Shown piece by piece: positions 45,733 through 55,262 of a DNA stretch of 64,000 nucleotides. Every line of letters begins with the position of its first letter. Position 1 is the first letter of the stretch. The stretch lies in contig NZ_OW370567.1 of the NCBI RefSeq assembly GCF_936270435.1, positions 186,001-250,000 of the forward strand. Direction: 5' to 3'. This DNA comes from Wolbachia endosymbiont of Oedothorax gibbosus (lineage in GTDB: Bacteria; Pseudomonadota; Alphaproteobacteria; Rickettsiales; Anaplasmataceae). The translations under genes were made by a program, and so were the position numbers. Under the pieces are notes generated by a model, which searched no databases, was not told where the DNA came from, and saw nothing but the letters and a program-made list of their open reading frames with translations.

Positions 45733-46708
45733 ACAGTCGCAAAATAAAAAAGAAAATCTTTACATAACATATTACATAGATGCTTTAGCTTCAGAGAGGT
45801 CCGCTACACAAAATACTTTGGAAAGTTATCGCTCGGATTTACACCAGTTTGAAGAATTTTTATTAGAAAGCGGTATTACCTTAGTTGGTGCAAACAAAAC
45901 CAATATTAAAGATTATGTGGAATCTCTATGTACACAAAAAAAATATAAAAGTAGCTCTATATCAAGAAAAATATCTGCTATGAAAAATTTCTATAAGTGT
46001 CTATTTAATGACGGAATAATAGATTTTAATCCAGCGCCGGCTAATGATGCTGAATTAAAGAATCCAAAAGTTTCTCGTCCTTTGCCTAAGTATTTAAGTG
46101 TCGAAGAAATATTTTTGCTAATAGACACAGTGAGAAAATCAGCAGGCGAATCGAATAAAGAGATAAACAGTAAAAGGCTATGTGCGATTTTAGATATCCT
46201 TTACTCTTCTGGAATGCGTGTTTCTGAACTAATTAATATGAAGTTGTGTGAAGTGTCACATTTAATAAACAGTAATAACAAAGAATGCTATATAATAATA
46301 AAAGGAAAAAGTGGTAGAGAGAGGCAAATCTTTTTTAATGAACAAGCATTGCAGAGCCTTAGAAATTATTTATCAGTTCGTGACAATCTGCTCTCTAACA
46401 GAAAGGAATCCGATTGGCTATTCCCAGGTGATAAACCTAATAAACCAATTACAAGGCAGAGGATCGGTCAATTAATAAAGGAGTTAGCAAAAAAATGCAA
46501 TATTAATGAAAATAAGATCTCTCCGCACGTGATTAGGCATTCTTTTGCTACCCATCTACTAAATAGCGGGGCAAATATTGTGTTGATACAGAAAATTCTT
46601 GGCCATACTAACCTTTCTACAACACAAATATATACTCATATTGCTAACGAAAAGTTAAAGGACAAATTAGCTGATTCGCATCCTATTACTCAGATGATCA
46701 ATAATTAA
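45722..46708 (+). CDS. xerD: Tyrosine recombinase XerD-type
   Basis: 328 residues. The SAM-like N-terminal domain begins YITYYIDALASERSATQNTLESYRSDL. The catalytic residues are Arg in SSGMRVSELINM, Lys in KGKSGRERQI, HxxR in SPHVIRHSFATHLL, His in LGHTNLSTT and Tyr in QIYTHI. It resolves chromosome dimers at dif. XerD rather than XerC is chosen from PKVSRPLPKYLSVEE. XerC relatives are close. Confidence 0.9.
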   Translation: MKNKQSQNKKENLYITYYIDALASERSATQNTLESYRSDLHQFEEFLLESGITLVGANKTNIKDYVESLCTQKKYKSSSISRKISAMKNFYKCLFNDGIIDFNPAPANDAELKNPKVSRPLPKYLSVEEIFLLIDTVRKSAGESNKEINSKRLCAILDILYSSGMRVSELINMKLCEVSHLINSNNKECYIIIKGKSGRERQIFFNEQALQSLRNYLSVRDNLLSNRKESDWLFPGDKPNKPITRQRIGQLIKELAKKCNINENKISPHVIRHSFATHLLNSGANIVLIQKILGHTNLSTTQIYTHIANEKLKDKLADSHPITQMINN

Positions 46709-46763
46709 ACTTATTGCTTTTAATTTGTAGTAAAGTTAAACTCAAATAAGTTTATGTGAGTTT

Positions 46764-47489
46764 GTGATTTCAAGTTTATTGTTTAATTTCTTTCTTATAT
46801 TATGGGAAGTATTCTATACTTTAATTGCTCTCCCTGTAATTTTCTTTCCTGAGTGTGTAATAACTATTTTCCTCGTCTGTTCGGTGAGAGTTGTATTATT
46901 CATGCTGCGTTTATTATGTGGCATTAAATATGAAGTGAGGGGAATGGAAAACATTCCTAAGCAACCTTTTATCATTGCATCTAAACACCAATCTCCATTT
47001 GAAACATTTATTTTTATACTACTATTTAGAAAAGCGGTTTTTATTTTAAAACGTGAATTGAAATGGATTCCGTTCATTGGTTTGCATCTTATAGCGCTGA
47101 AAATGATTTTTATTAACCGTTCAGATGGTATCAGTTCTATGCGTCGTATCATTAAACTAGCAAAAATGCGTATAAAAGAAAATAGAAGCATAATAATATT
47201 TCCTGAAGGTACAAGAACGACTATAAACCAAAATATAAAATATCAATCAGGTATTGCTGCTTTATATAGCGTATTATCTGTTCCTGTGTTACCGGTTGCT
47301 TTAAACACTGGTTTGTTTTGGCCAAAAAGCATACTTTCTCTGAGAAAGAATCCCGGAAAGGCAGTAATAGAAATATTGCCCCCAATATCTCCTGGGTTAA
47401 ACAAAAATGAATTCTTGCAAAGTTTAGAAAAAATTATTGAAGAGAGAAGCAGTAGATTAACCATAGAAAAAACTGATATTGCAAATTAA
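46764..47489 (+). CDS. plsC: 1-acyl-sn-glycerol-3-phosphate acyltransferase
   Basis: 241 residues, GTG start, with an N-terminal hydrophobic segment. The catalytic His motif reads KHQSPFET (HX4E, the form common in proteobacterial PlsC), and the phosphate-binding motif is IFPEGTRT. A third block is VLPVALNTGLFW. It adds the second acyl chain to make phosphatidic acid at the inner membrane. The rpsT gene starts about 50 bp downstream. Confidence 0.92.
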   Translation: MISSLLFNFFLILWEVFYTLIALPVIFFPECVITIFLVCSVRVVLFMLRLLCGIKYEVRGMENIPKQPFIIASKHQSPFETFIFILLFRKAVFILKRELKWIPFIGLHLIALKMIFINRSDGISSMRRIIKLAKMRIKENRSIIIFPEGTRTTINQNIKYQSGIAALYSVLSVPVLPVALNTGLFWPKSILSLRKNPGKAVIEILPPISPGLNKNEFLQSLEKIIEERSSRLTIEKTDIAN

Positions 47490-47539
47490 CAAAAAAACTT
47501 TATAATTAAAAAAAAGTACAGTATTTTAGGTATTAATAT

Positions 47540-47809
47540 ATGGCAAATCATAAGAGTGCTAAAAAAATGATAAAGGTAATAGCAAAGCGCACTTTAATAA
47601 ATAAGATGCGGAAAAGTAAAACTCGCACCGCTATTAGAAAATTGGTTGATATAATCAAGTCTGGCGACAAAGAAAATGTTGTTCTGGCATTTCGGAATGC
47701 TGAATCTAATTTACACAAGTGTGTGAATAAAGGTGTTATTCATAGGAATACTGTTGCGCGTAAAATAAGTCGCTTAAATGCAAAAGTAAAAGCATTGATG
47801 ACCGCTTAA
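47540..47809 (+). CDS. rpsT: 30S ribosomal protein S20
   Basis: 89-residue basic protein, MANHKSAKKMIKVIAKRTLIN followed by TAIRKLVDIIKSG and KGVIHRNTVARKISRLNAKV. Standard S20 length. It is followed by an inverted repeat overlapping the stop codon. Confidence 0.97.
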   Translation: MANHKSAKKMIKVIAKRTLINKMRKSKTRTAIRKLVDIIKSGDKENVVLAFRNAESNLHKCVNKGVIHRNTVARKISRLNAKVKALMTA

Positions 47810-47838
47810 TACGGTTAATGTAAAGTTAACTGTATTAA
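47806..47838 (+). terminator. Inverted repeat after rpsT
   Basis: Stem TTAATACGGTTAA / TTAACTGTATTAA of 13 pairs with loop TGTAAAG. It begins within the stop codon of rpsT. The T run that normally follows is weak, so function as a terminator is likely but not certain. Confidence 0.6.
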
Positions 47839-47889
47839 TATATACTCTTCAGTTTGTATATTCTGTATAAAATTTAAGTAGCTTAAGTG

Positions 47890-49131
47890 ATGGATAAAAA
47901 AGTGCTATTAGAACTAAGTAATGGATTAAAAATTGAGCTACCTGTATTAAGCGGAACAATAGGTCCTGATGTGTTAAATATCAAGGATTTATATAAGATG
48001 ACAGGATTATTCACTTACGATCCAGGGTTTGTTTCTACAGCTTCATGCTCTTCCACAATTACATTTATTGATGGAGATGAAGGAGTACTTAAATATAGGG
48101 GACATAATATAGCTGATTTAGCAGAAAATAATAATTTTACTGCTGTGATTTATTTATTGCTCTATGGTGAATTACCCAGTTCAGAGCAACACAAAAAATT
48201 TCTTCTCAAAATACAAAAATTATCCAAAGTATCAGAGCAAGTTACAGATGTAATCAAAGCATTTCCAAAAACTGCTCACCCTATGTCGATTTTAATTGCA
48301 TGTTTTGCAAGTTTGTCAGCATCTTACCATGAAAAGCATGGCAACAGTGTCAATGGTGAAGACCTAGATTTTGGAATTTCTGCAATAGCACAAGTTCCTG
48401 CAATTGTTGCAATGATTTATAGGCATATCAACAATCAGGAATTCATAAACGCTAACAATGAATTAAGTTACAGTGAAAATTTCTTAAAGATGATATTTGG
48501 CGATGCTGTTGATAATGCACTTTTTGCAAAAGCTCTGGATAAAATATTTATTCTCCATGCTGATCATGAACAGAATGCTTCTACAGCGGCTGTCAGATTG
48601 GTGGGATCTGCTGGTTCTAATTTGTTTGCAAGTCTTTCTGCAGGAGTTGCTACACTTTGGGGACCAGCACATGGTGGAGCTAATGAGGCAGTTATAAATA
48701 TGCTAAAAGAGATAGAGCAAAGTGGAGATATAGATAAATTCATCGAAAAAGCTAAAGATGATAAAGATCCATTTAAATTGATGGGATTTGGACATCGTGT
48801 TTATAAAAATTATGATCCGCGCGCGCGGATATTGAAAGACGCTTGTCATGAGGTTCTAAGTAAACTAGAACAAAATAATGAATTGCTCAAAATTGCAAAA
48901 AAACTTGAACAAATAGCTTTAAAGGATGAATATTTTATCGTGCGTAAGTTATATCCAAATGTTGATTTTTACTCAGGTATAATAATGAATGCTATTGATA
49001 TTCCCTCAAATATGTTCACGCCTATTTTTGCACTTGCAAGAACCACTGGTTGGGTTACTCAGTGGTATGAAATGATAAATGATAAAGAAACTAAGATCTG
49101 TAGACCAAGACAACTCTATTTTGGTAAATAA
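47890..49131 (+). CDS. gltA: Citrate synthase
   Basis: 413 residues from ATG 47890 (a GTG lies one codon upstream). Type II bacterial form: KDLYKMTGLFTYDPGFVSTASC near the start. Active-site histidines are in FILHADHEQNASTAAVRLVGS and MGFGHRVYKNYDPRARI, with VDFYSGIIMNAIDIP carrying the aspartate. It condenses acetyl-CoA with oxaloacetate at the entry to the TCA cycle. It stands alone. Confidence 0.96.
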   Translation: MDKKVLLELSNGLKIELPVLSGTIGPDVLNIKDLYKMTGLFTYDPGFVSTASCSSTITFIDGDEGVLKYRGHNIADLAENNNFTAVIYLLLYGELPSSEQHKKFLLKIQKLSKVSEQVTDVIKAFPKTAHPMSILIACFASLSASYHEKHGNSVNGEDLDFGISAIAQVPAIVAMIYRHINNQEFINANNELSYSENFLKMIFGDAVDNALFAKALDKIFILHADHEQNASTAAVRLVGSAGSNLFASLSAGVATLWGPAHGGANEAVINMLKEIEQSGDIDKFIEKAKDDKDPFKLMGFGHRVYKNYDPRARILKDACHEVLSKLEQNNELLKIAKKLEQIALKDEYFIVRKLYPNVDFYSGIIMNAIDIPSNMFTPIFALARTTGWVTQWYEMINDKETKICRPRQLYFGK

Positions 49132-49249
49132 ATTTATTATTCACAATTTTTCTTTGAGCAATTTGGCTTCTAAGATCTTCAAATGTTTTTTTATGTATCC
49201 GTTTAGCGGAGTGGCAAAAATAAGGTAGATAAGGTAGTCTAAAAAGACA

Positions 49250-49289
49250 ATAGACTTCTTGCATAACCCAAACTAAGTAGAAAAAAGGA
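49250..49289 (+). repeat. Short dispersed repeat with AGACTTCTTGCATAACCC
   Basis: Third copy of the 40 bp unit also at 21285-21326 and 41019-41058. It leads directly into an array of palindromic repeats. Confidence 0.6.
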
Positions 49290-49500
49290 ACTCTTTTGTC
49301 ATCTGAGTAGCCCCTATCCCAGTAGCCTTCTCTCGTCATCCGAGTAGCTGTACTGGTTCACCTTATGACGGTGTCATCCTAATACCTTCCCCTGTCATCC
49401 GAGTAGCCTCCTTCTTCTGTCATCCGAGTAGCCTCCTTTTTTTGTCATCCCAGTGCTTGACACTGGGATGACAAAAAAAGGAGCGCTGGAATGACACCTC
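49290..49500. repeat. Array of palindromic (GTCATCCGAGTAGCC) units
   Basis: Six to eight units such as GTCATCCGAGTAGCCTCCTT, ending with a full palindrome CCCAGTGCTTGACACTGGGA at about 49449-49468. They are irregular in spacing. With repeat R copy 5 they fill the 49132-49903 gap, where no gene is seen. Confidence 0.7.
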
Positions 49501-49507
49501 TCTTGGG

Positions 49508-49818
49508 CTCTTTTAGCCATAAACATTAAGAAATTTACTAAGCAGAAAAAAGGCAAAAGAAACCCTGTTAGCCAGTTATTCACTATCTATTTTTTTAATT
49601 GGCGTTTTTTATTGTCTTAAATGCTTTAATAAGCGCATTTTAGCTTATTTGGGTAAAAACCCGAAAGTTTTATAAAGACATAGAGTGCACATAGTGCAAA
49701 AAATTAAACATGATACGCCAAGTATATTGAGTTTTTTGTCGTTTTATCTGCACAGATGAAGATAACTGAATACCTTCAGTTTCATGATAAGAGGACTGGC
49801 GAAGGGTGTCAGGTGATT
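49508..49818 (+). repeat. Dispersed ~490 bp repeat R, copy 5 (short form)
   Basis: Lacks the first purine block of the full copies. It keeps GGCAAAAGAAACCC, AGAGTGCACATAGTGCAAAA and GATGAAGATAACTGAATACC to the end. Confidence 0.75.
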
Positions 49819-49903
49819 TCTATCTGAAGTTCGTGCAGTTGTTGTATGGAATTTTATTTACTCTACAGCACGTTTATTTATAATAACACTGATGCAGGAA
49901 TAA

Positions 49904-50443
49904 ATGGAGGAGACATTGGAAAACAATATTAAAAAATTGAAAGGAAACTTTTTAGAACAAGCAATTAGAGTAAATCATGCTGGGGAATATGGAGCTATTT
50001 GCATTTATTCCGGTCAAAAGTTTATTCTTAAAAAATCTTCTATAATCAATGAAATAATTGAAATGGAAGAGCAGGAAAAAAAGCATTTTCACTATTTTAA
50101 TGAGAAAATCAAAGAGCAAAAAATTCGTCCTACTGTTTTGTTGCCAGTTTGGCGTGTTTTAGGAGTGTCACTTGGCGTTGCAACTGCCATTATGGGCAAA
50201 AAAGCTGCTATGGCTTGCACTGCTGCAGTTGAAGAAGTTATAGGGGAGCACTACAAAGAGCAAGTTTCACATTTAGAAGATGGGGAATTAAGAGAAACTA
50301 TAAGTAAATTTCGCGACGAGGAGTTAGAGCACAAAGATATTGCAATTCAGCACAATGCTGAAAGCGCATTTGGTTACAACGCTTTATCTTCATTCATAAA
50401 AACAGGCTGCAAAGCTGCTATTTACTTGTCCAAACTAATTTAA
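49904..50443 (+). CDS. coq7: Demethoxyubiquinone hydroxylase Coq7
   Basis: 179 residues. Di-iron ligands are in FLEQAIRVNHAGEYGAICIY, MEEQEKKHFHYF, AVEEVIGEHYKEQ and FRDEELEHKDIA (two EXXH repeats). It hydroxylates demethoxyubiquinone in the penultimate step of ubiquinone synthesis at the membrane. The ATG follows a GGAGGAG-like site after a repeat-rich gap. Confidence 0.95.
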   Translation: MEETLENNIKKLKGNFLEQAIRVNHAGEYGAICIYSGQKFILKKSSIINEIIEMEEQEKKHFHYFNEKIKEQKIRPTVLLPVWRVLGVSLGVATAIMGKKAAMACTAAVEEVIGEHYKEQVSHLEDGELRETISKFRDEELEHKDIAIQHNAESAFGYNALSSFIKTGCKAAIYLSKLI

Positions 50444-50613
50444 CTAAGCAGCTTTCTTAAAGTGTTTTAAATGTTCTGATGACAACAGAAGCCAGGAAGA
50501 AATTCAAGTGCAACAATTATTTTATAACTATATTTACATATCACCATTATTAATCAATAATTAGTGTTTGTAAATTAACTGTGTCTAAAACATAGGCCAC
50601 AAAGGAAGGGAAA

Positions 50614-51582
50614 ATGCGTTTTAAGCTAGAAAAGGAAGATGCCCCAGGTAAAGACTGTAGTAACGCACCTCGTTATGTGATAACTACTAAAGTAAGAGTA
50701 AATAACGAAACAACACTTAGTCTGCCTACTACATCTTACGTTATTATCGATGAGCTTGGAGATCAGCGCCTTATTGTGATTGACCATGGCTATCGTGTAA
50801 AGAAGATACTAACTGTTTTACATAGAGAGCTACAATTAAAGCTAGAAAGAGTGGGAAATGATTACAAGTTGGCTTTAGGTACTGATTCAGATAAACCTTG
50901 CTATTATTACTACAATGGCAATGATACTTGTATAGATACTATTGATCGTATACCTAAGTCCAGCACAAATGGTACACACGTTCGTGTATATGATTATGAC
51001 ACATGTTCTATAGCGTTCAAATCGCTTGGAAGTAGTAGGGTTTTAATAGATCCAAAAGATGTAATAAGTAGTAAAAATATGAGTCTTATTGGCAATAGAC
51101 TTGATATACGAGTTGGAGACAATGTTTTTAAAGAATCACAATCTGAATACAAGTTTTATAAGAGCGTTGAAATACATAACTCCGCTGGCAGTAAGGTTGG
51201 TATGTTGAATAATGTTGTTCCAATATTCGATTGGAGAAGTAATAATTTCAAGATATTCCCTTTTCATGCAATAGAGAGCTTGAAAGCGCAAGATAGCTAT
51301 TTTACAACAGAAAAGTTAGGTAGTAATTATGTTGGCTGCATATCATATGAAAATAGCACATGCAAAAACTTTTATGATTTAAACCCTGATTCTTTTGGAT
51401 ATGGGCATCCAAGTCCATATCCTTATTATTATAACTTAGAAAATTTTGGTAACTTTTTGGAGGTTGATATGAAACTTGGAGAACTTATGGATTTAGAAGA
51501 AAGGGTTAGAATTTTAGAACCTGTTCATAATCTCAAAAAAGTGATAAACTATGAGATGATGTATATGAATAAGGATATATGA
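50614..51582 (+). CDS. Collagen-like protein, N-terminal globular fragment
   Basis: As it stands this frame yields 322 residues, of which about 301 are native and the last 21 come from the IS5. Charged, Tyr-rich beta-type sequence: TSYVIIDELGDQRLIVIDHG, VGNDYKLALGTD, NNFKIFPFHAIESL, ending with a short Leu/Glu helix MKLGELMDLEERVRILE before the collagen part. Segments such as GNDYKLAL and DQRLIV recall DDYKLTF and DQLVMR in the 56845 protein. No known domain was recognised. Confidence 0.75.
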   Translation: MRFKLEKEDAPGKDCSNAPRYVITTKVRVNNETTLSLPTTSYVIIDELGDQRLIVIDHGYRVKKILTVLHRELQLKLERVGNDYKLALGTDSDKPCYYYYNGNDTCIDTIDRIPKSSTNGTHVRVYDYDTCSIAFKSLGSSRVLIDPKDVISSKNMSLIGNRLDIRVGDNVFKESQSEYKFYKSVEIHNSAGSKVGMLNNVVPIFDWRSNNFKIFPFHAIESLKAQDSYFTTEKLGSNYVGCISYENSTCKNFYDLNPDSFGYGHPSPYPYYYNLENFGNFLEVDMKLGELMDLEERVRILEPVHNLKKVINYEMMYMNKDI

Positions 51583-52379
51583 GAAATTTATACCCAAGTG
51601 ACATAAGTCGAGAACAATTTGAAAAAATCAGATCAATTCTGGAGAGTAGTAGGAAGAAAACAAAACCAAGAAAACTTGATTTGTATGATGTATTTTGTGC
51701 AGTGCTGTACGTCCTAAAAAGTGCCTGTCAGTGGAGAATGCTGCCAAAAGATTTTCCAAAATGGCGAAGTTGTTACGAATATTTTAAAAAATGGAGTGAA
51801 AAACCAAGCGAAGATACAGAAAGTACTTTGGAGCGTGTATTAAAAAAAATTAGTTGGAGAGACACGTATCAGCAATGGTCGGAAAGAAAGAACTAGTTTT
51901 TGTATAATTGATGCTCAGAGCGTAAAAAATGCAGATACTGCTGAAAATAAGGGCTACGATGCAGGTAAAAAAATTTCAGGAATAAAGCGCCATATTGCAG
52001 TAGATACACAAGGTTTACCACACGCGATTTATGTAACAACGGCAGAAGCAACCGACCGCAGCAGTGCCATGAAAATGGTCGAAAATGCTAAAGAAAAACT
52101 CTCTGAAGTTAAAAATATACTTGTTGATGCAGGCTACACTGGAGAAAATTTTGCAACACAAATAAAAGCAACTATTGGTTCGACGGTCGAAGTAATAAAG
52201 CGAAGTGAATTACACACCTTTGTTGTACTGCCAAAGAGATGGGTTGTTGAGCGCTCTTTTGCTTGGTTGGAAAAATGTAGGCGTTTGTGGAAAAATTGCG
52301 AGCGGAAACTCAACACTAGCTTACAAATGGTCGTTCTTGCTTTCACTTCTTTACTCCTTAAAAGATTATGAACAGGTTC
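51517..52379 (+). mobile_element. IS5-family insertion sequence (863 bp), copy 2
   Basis: Same ends (GAACCTGTTCATAATC) and length as copy 1. TTA target duplicated at 51514-51516 and 52380-52382. It is inserted at the junction between the globular part and the collagen part. Confidence 0.93.
51579..52371 (+). CDS. IS5 family transposase, two frames (copy 2)
   Basis: First frame 51579-51896 (105 residues), second about 51883-52371 with the DDE blocks [23 protein letters not shown] and [14 protein letters not shown]. The residues match copy 1. Confidence 0.87.
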
Positions 52380-52557
52380 TTAGAAAGTAAAATTAAAGGA
52401 TTAGACGGAAAACAAATGGTAGGAATGCCTGGACCTCCAGGTCAAAAAGGTGAGCAGGGCGAGTCAGGTCCAAAGGGAGATCAAGGTCTGGTAGGTTTGA
52501 AAGGCGATAAAGGAAATGTAGGTAATCAAGGCCTTCCAGGCCCAATGGGCTTTAATG

Positions 52558-53538
52558 ACCTCAGTTATGGATTAGAAAATAGATAAAAGTATAACTAAGA
52601 AGAGGGAAACAGGGTAAACTCGAGTATTTTAGTAATAATAAGAGGTTACCCATGAAGAAAGATATTACAGAACTGTACTGTTGCGTCGAGGATTTTTGTC
52701 GTGCGGTAGATGATAATTTTGCAAATAGGTTCTTATCAAACGGCAAAAAACCAACCAGAGTACCAGAAATAGCGCACTCAGAAATTCTAACCATAATCCT
52801 ATTATACCATAAATCACCATGTAAAAACTTCAAGGCTTTTTATCTTTGTTATCTTCAGTTATTCTATAGATCAGAGTTTTCAAAGCTGCCTTCATATCAC
52901 AGATTTATTGCCTTAAAGCCGCGAGTTTTGTGGTATTTAGCATTACTTTTGCAATGGTTTTGTGAACAAGCAAAAATGACCGGGATTTCCTACATAGATT
53001 CTACTTCAATAGCAGTATGCCATCGAAAAAGAATCTCAAGAAATAAGGTTTTCAAAGGATTAGCAGAGTTAGGAAAGAATACTTACGGCTGGTTTTTTGG
53101 TTTTAAATTACATGTAGTAATCAATGAAATAGGTGAAATTCAAGGTGTTACGCTAACCAGAGGTAACGTCGATGACAGAAAACCTGTACCAACTCTAACC
53201 AAAAAACTAACTGGACTTTTGTTTGGAGATAAGGGCTATATAAAGAAAGAGCTCTTTGAGAAACTATTCGATAGAGGTCTAAAACTCGTCACTAAAGTGA
53301 AAAAAGGTATGAAAAATGCACTGATTTCGCTGAAAGAGAAGATTTTACTAGGGAAAAGATCGATTGTTGAAACGGTTTTTGGCTGCCTAAAAAACAAATT
53401 TGAACTTGAGCACACTCGGCATAGATCCACAGTAAATTTCTTGGTACATATTTTTTCTACCCTCATTTCTTATTCAATGCAATCGAAAAAGCCCTGTATT
53501 TCTCAGCTTTACTTCGTTGGTTAATCCATAACTGGGGT
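52558..53538 (+). mobile_element. IS982-family insertion sequence, copy c
   Basis: 981 bp, with target duplication TAATG at 52553-52557 and 53539-53543. It is inserted in the collagen region. Confidence 0.95.
52652..53524 (+). CDS. IS982 family transposase (copy c)
   Basis: Intact 290-residue enzyme with the same residues as copies a and b. The bases before the start are GGTTACCC, as in a and b. Confidence 0.93.
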   Translation: MKKDITELYCCVEDFCRAVDDNFANRFLSNGKKPTRVPEIAHSEILTIILLYHKSPCKNFKAFYLCYLQLFYRSEFSKLPSYHRFIALKPRVLWYLALLLQWFCEQAKMTGISYIDSTSIAVCHRKRISRNKVFKGLAELGKNTYGWFFGFKLHVVINEIGEIQGVTLTRGNVDDRKPVPTLTKKLTGLLFGDKGYIKKELFEKLFDRGLKLVTKVKKGMKNALISLKEKILLGKRSIVETVFGCLKNKFELEHTRHRSTVNFLVHIFSTLISYSMQSKKPCISQLYFVG

Positions 53539-53543
53539 TAATG

Positions 53544-54271
53544 GTACGCAGGGGGAGAAAGGTATTCAAGGTCCAATAGGTCAAAAAGGAGATACGGGTC
53601 TTCCAGGTAATATTGGTCCAGTAGGTCCGAAAGGTGATCTTGGTCCTCAAGGTATACAAGGCCCAATGGGCTTTAACGGCACTCAGGGGGAGAAAGGTGT
53701 TCAAGGTTCAAGAGGTTGGAAAGGAGAGCCAGGTCAAGTTGGTAAAGATGGAACCCCTGGTCCAGTAGGTTCTCAAGGTAAACAAGGTAACCCAGGTTCT
53801 GAAGGACCACAAGGTCCAAGTGGAGCAAAAGGAGATAAGGGCGATCAAGGTGTACAAGGTCCTCAAGGCTTGAATGGTACACAAGGTGTACAAGGAGAAA
53901 AAGGTCCTCAAGGTTTAGTAGGTCCAAAAGGTGATATAGGTACTCAAGGTCAGCCAGGAGTGAAAGGGGCAGACAGCCGCCATGGTTAGAGGGTCCAAGA
54001 GGCCTTCCGGGTGAGCAAGGATTGCCGGGAGAGAAAGGTGATCAAGGTCAGATAGGTCCAAAGGGTGATAGGGGTAAGTCAGGAACAGATGGATTACCAG
54101 GAACTCCTGGACTCAAAGGAGATACAGGTCTGCAAGGAGAGAAAGGAGATAGAGGTGAAATTGGAGCACCAGGAACAGATGGATTGCCAGGAATACCCGG
54201 AGAAAAAGGAGATACTGGTCCTAAAGGTGATCAAGGTTTGCAAGGACTAAAAGGAGAAGTTGGCCCTAAAG
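53544..54271 (+). other. Collagen-like region, central Gly-X-Y segment
   Basis: Almost pure Gly-X-Y, for example GTQGEKGIQGPIGQKGD and GPQGPSGAKGDKGDQG. The X and Y sites are rich in Pro, Lys, Asp, Glu and Gln. One frame change (53965-53990) separates the first part (to 53989) from the second, which starts at about 53986 with EGPRGLPGEQG. Many local 9 and 27 bp repetitions are visible, so slippage may have caused the break. Confidence 0.85.
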
Positions 54272-55252
54272 ACCTCAGTTATGGATTAGAAAATAGATAA
54301 AAGTATAACTAAGAAGAGGGAAACAGGGTAAACTCGAGTATTTTAGTAATAATAAGAGGTTACACATGAAGAAAGATATTACAGAACTGTACTGTTGCGT
54401 CGAGGATTTTTGTCGTGCGGTAGATGATAATTTTGCAAATAGGTTCTTATCAAACGGCAAAAAACCAACCAGAGTACCAGAAATAGCGCACTCAGAAATT
54501 CTAACCATAATCCTATTATACCATAAATCACCATGTAAAAACTTCAAGGCTTTTTATCTTTGTTATCTTCAGTTATTCTATAGATCAGAGTTTTCAAAGC
54601 TGCCTTCATATCACAGATTTATTGCCTTAAAGCCGCGAGTTTTGTGGTATTTAGCATTACTTTTGCAATGGTTTTGTGAACAAGCAAAAATGACCGGGAT
54701 TTCCTACATAGATTCTACTTCAATAGCAGTATGCCATCGAAAAAGAATCTCAAGAAATAAGGTTTTCAAAGGATTAGCAGAGTTAGGAAAGAATACTTAC
54801 GGCTGGTTTTTTGGTTTTAAATTACATGTAGTAATCAATGAAATAGGTGAAATTCAAGGTGTTACGCTAACCAGAGGTAACGTCGATGACAGAAAACCTG
54901 TACCAACTCTAACCAAAAAACTAACTGGACTTTTGTTTGGAGATAAGGGCTATATAAAGAAAGAGCTCTTTGAGAAACTATTCGATAGAGGTCTAAAACT
55001 CGTCACTAAAGTGAAAAAAGGTATGAAAAATGCACTGATTTCGCTGAAAGAGAAGATTTTACTAGGGAAAAGATCGATTGTTGAAACGGTTTTTGGCTGC
55101 CTAAAAAACAAATTTGAACTTGAGCACACTCGGCATAGATCCACAGTAAATTTCTTGGTACATATTTTTTCTACCCTCATTTCTTATTCAATGCAATCGA
55201 AAAAGCCCTGTATTTCTCAGCTTTACTTCGTTGGTTAATCCATAACTGGGGT
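54272..55252 (+). mobile_element. IS982-family insertion sequence, copy d
   Basis: 981 bp with target duplication TAAAG at 54267-54271 and 55253-55257. It is inserted in the collagen region 734 bp after copy c and in the same direction. Confidence 0.95.
54366..55238 (+). CDS. IS982 family transposase (copy d)
   Basis: Intact 290-residue enzyme. The base before the start differs (GGTTACAC versus GGTTACCC in copies a to c), a change shared only with copy e. Confidence 0.93.
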   Translation: MKKDITELYCCVEDFCRAVDDNFANRFLSNGKKPTRVPEIAHSEILTIILLYHKSPCKNFKAFYLCYLQLFYRSEFSKLPSYHRFIALKPRVLWYLALLLQWFCEQAKMTGISYIDSTSIAVCHRKRISRNKVFKGLAELGKNTYGWFFGFKLHVVINEIGEIQGVTLTRGNVDDRKPVPTLTKKLTGLLFGDKGYIKKELFEKLFDRGLKLVTKVKKGMKNALISLKEKILLGKRSIVETVFGCLKNKFELEHTRHRSTVNFLVHIFSTLISYSMQSKKPCISQLYFVG

Positions 55253-55262
55253 TAAAGGGGAT

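Noticed and set aside
46764..47489. HX4E instead of HX4D in PlsC as an unusual active site
   Set aside because: The Glu form (KHQSxxET) is common in proteobacterial PlsC, so it is not noteworthy.
53474..53927. Minus-strand frames of 67-84 codons in the collagen region
   Set aside because: Gly-X-Y DNA read backwards stays open by composition; residues are Leu/Val/Thr-rich text without family sense.
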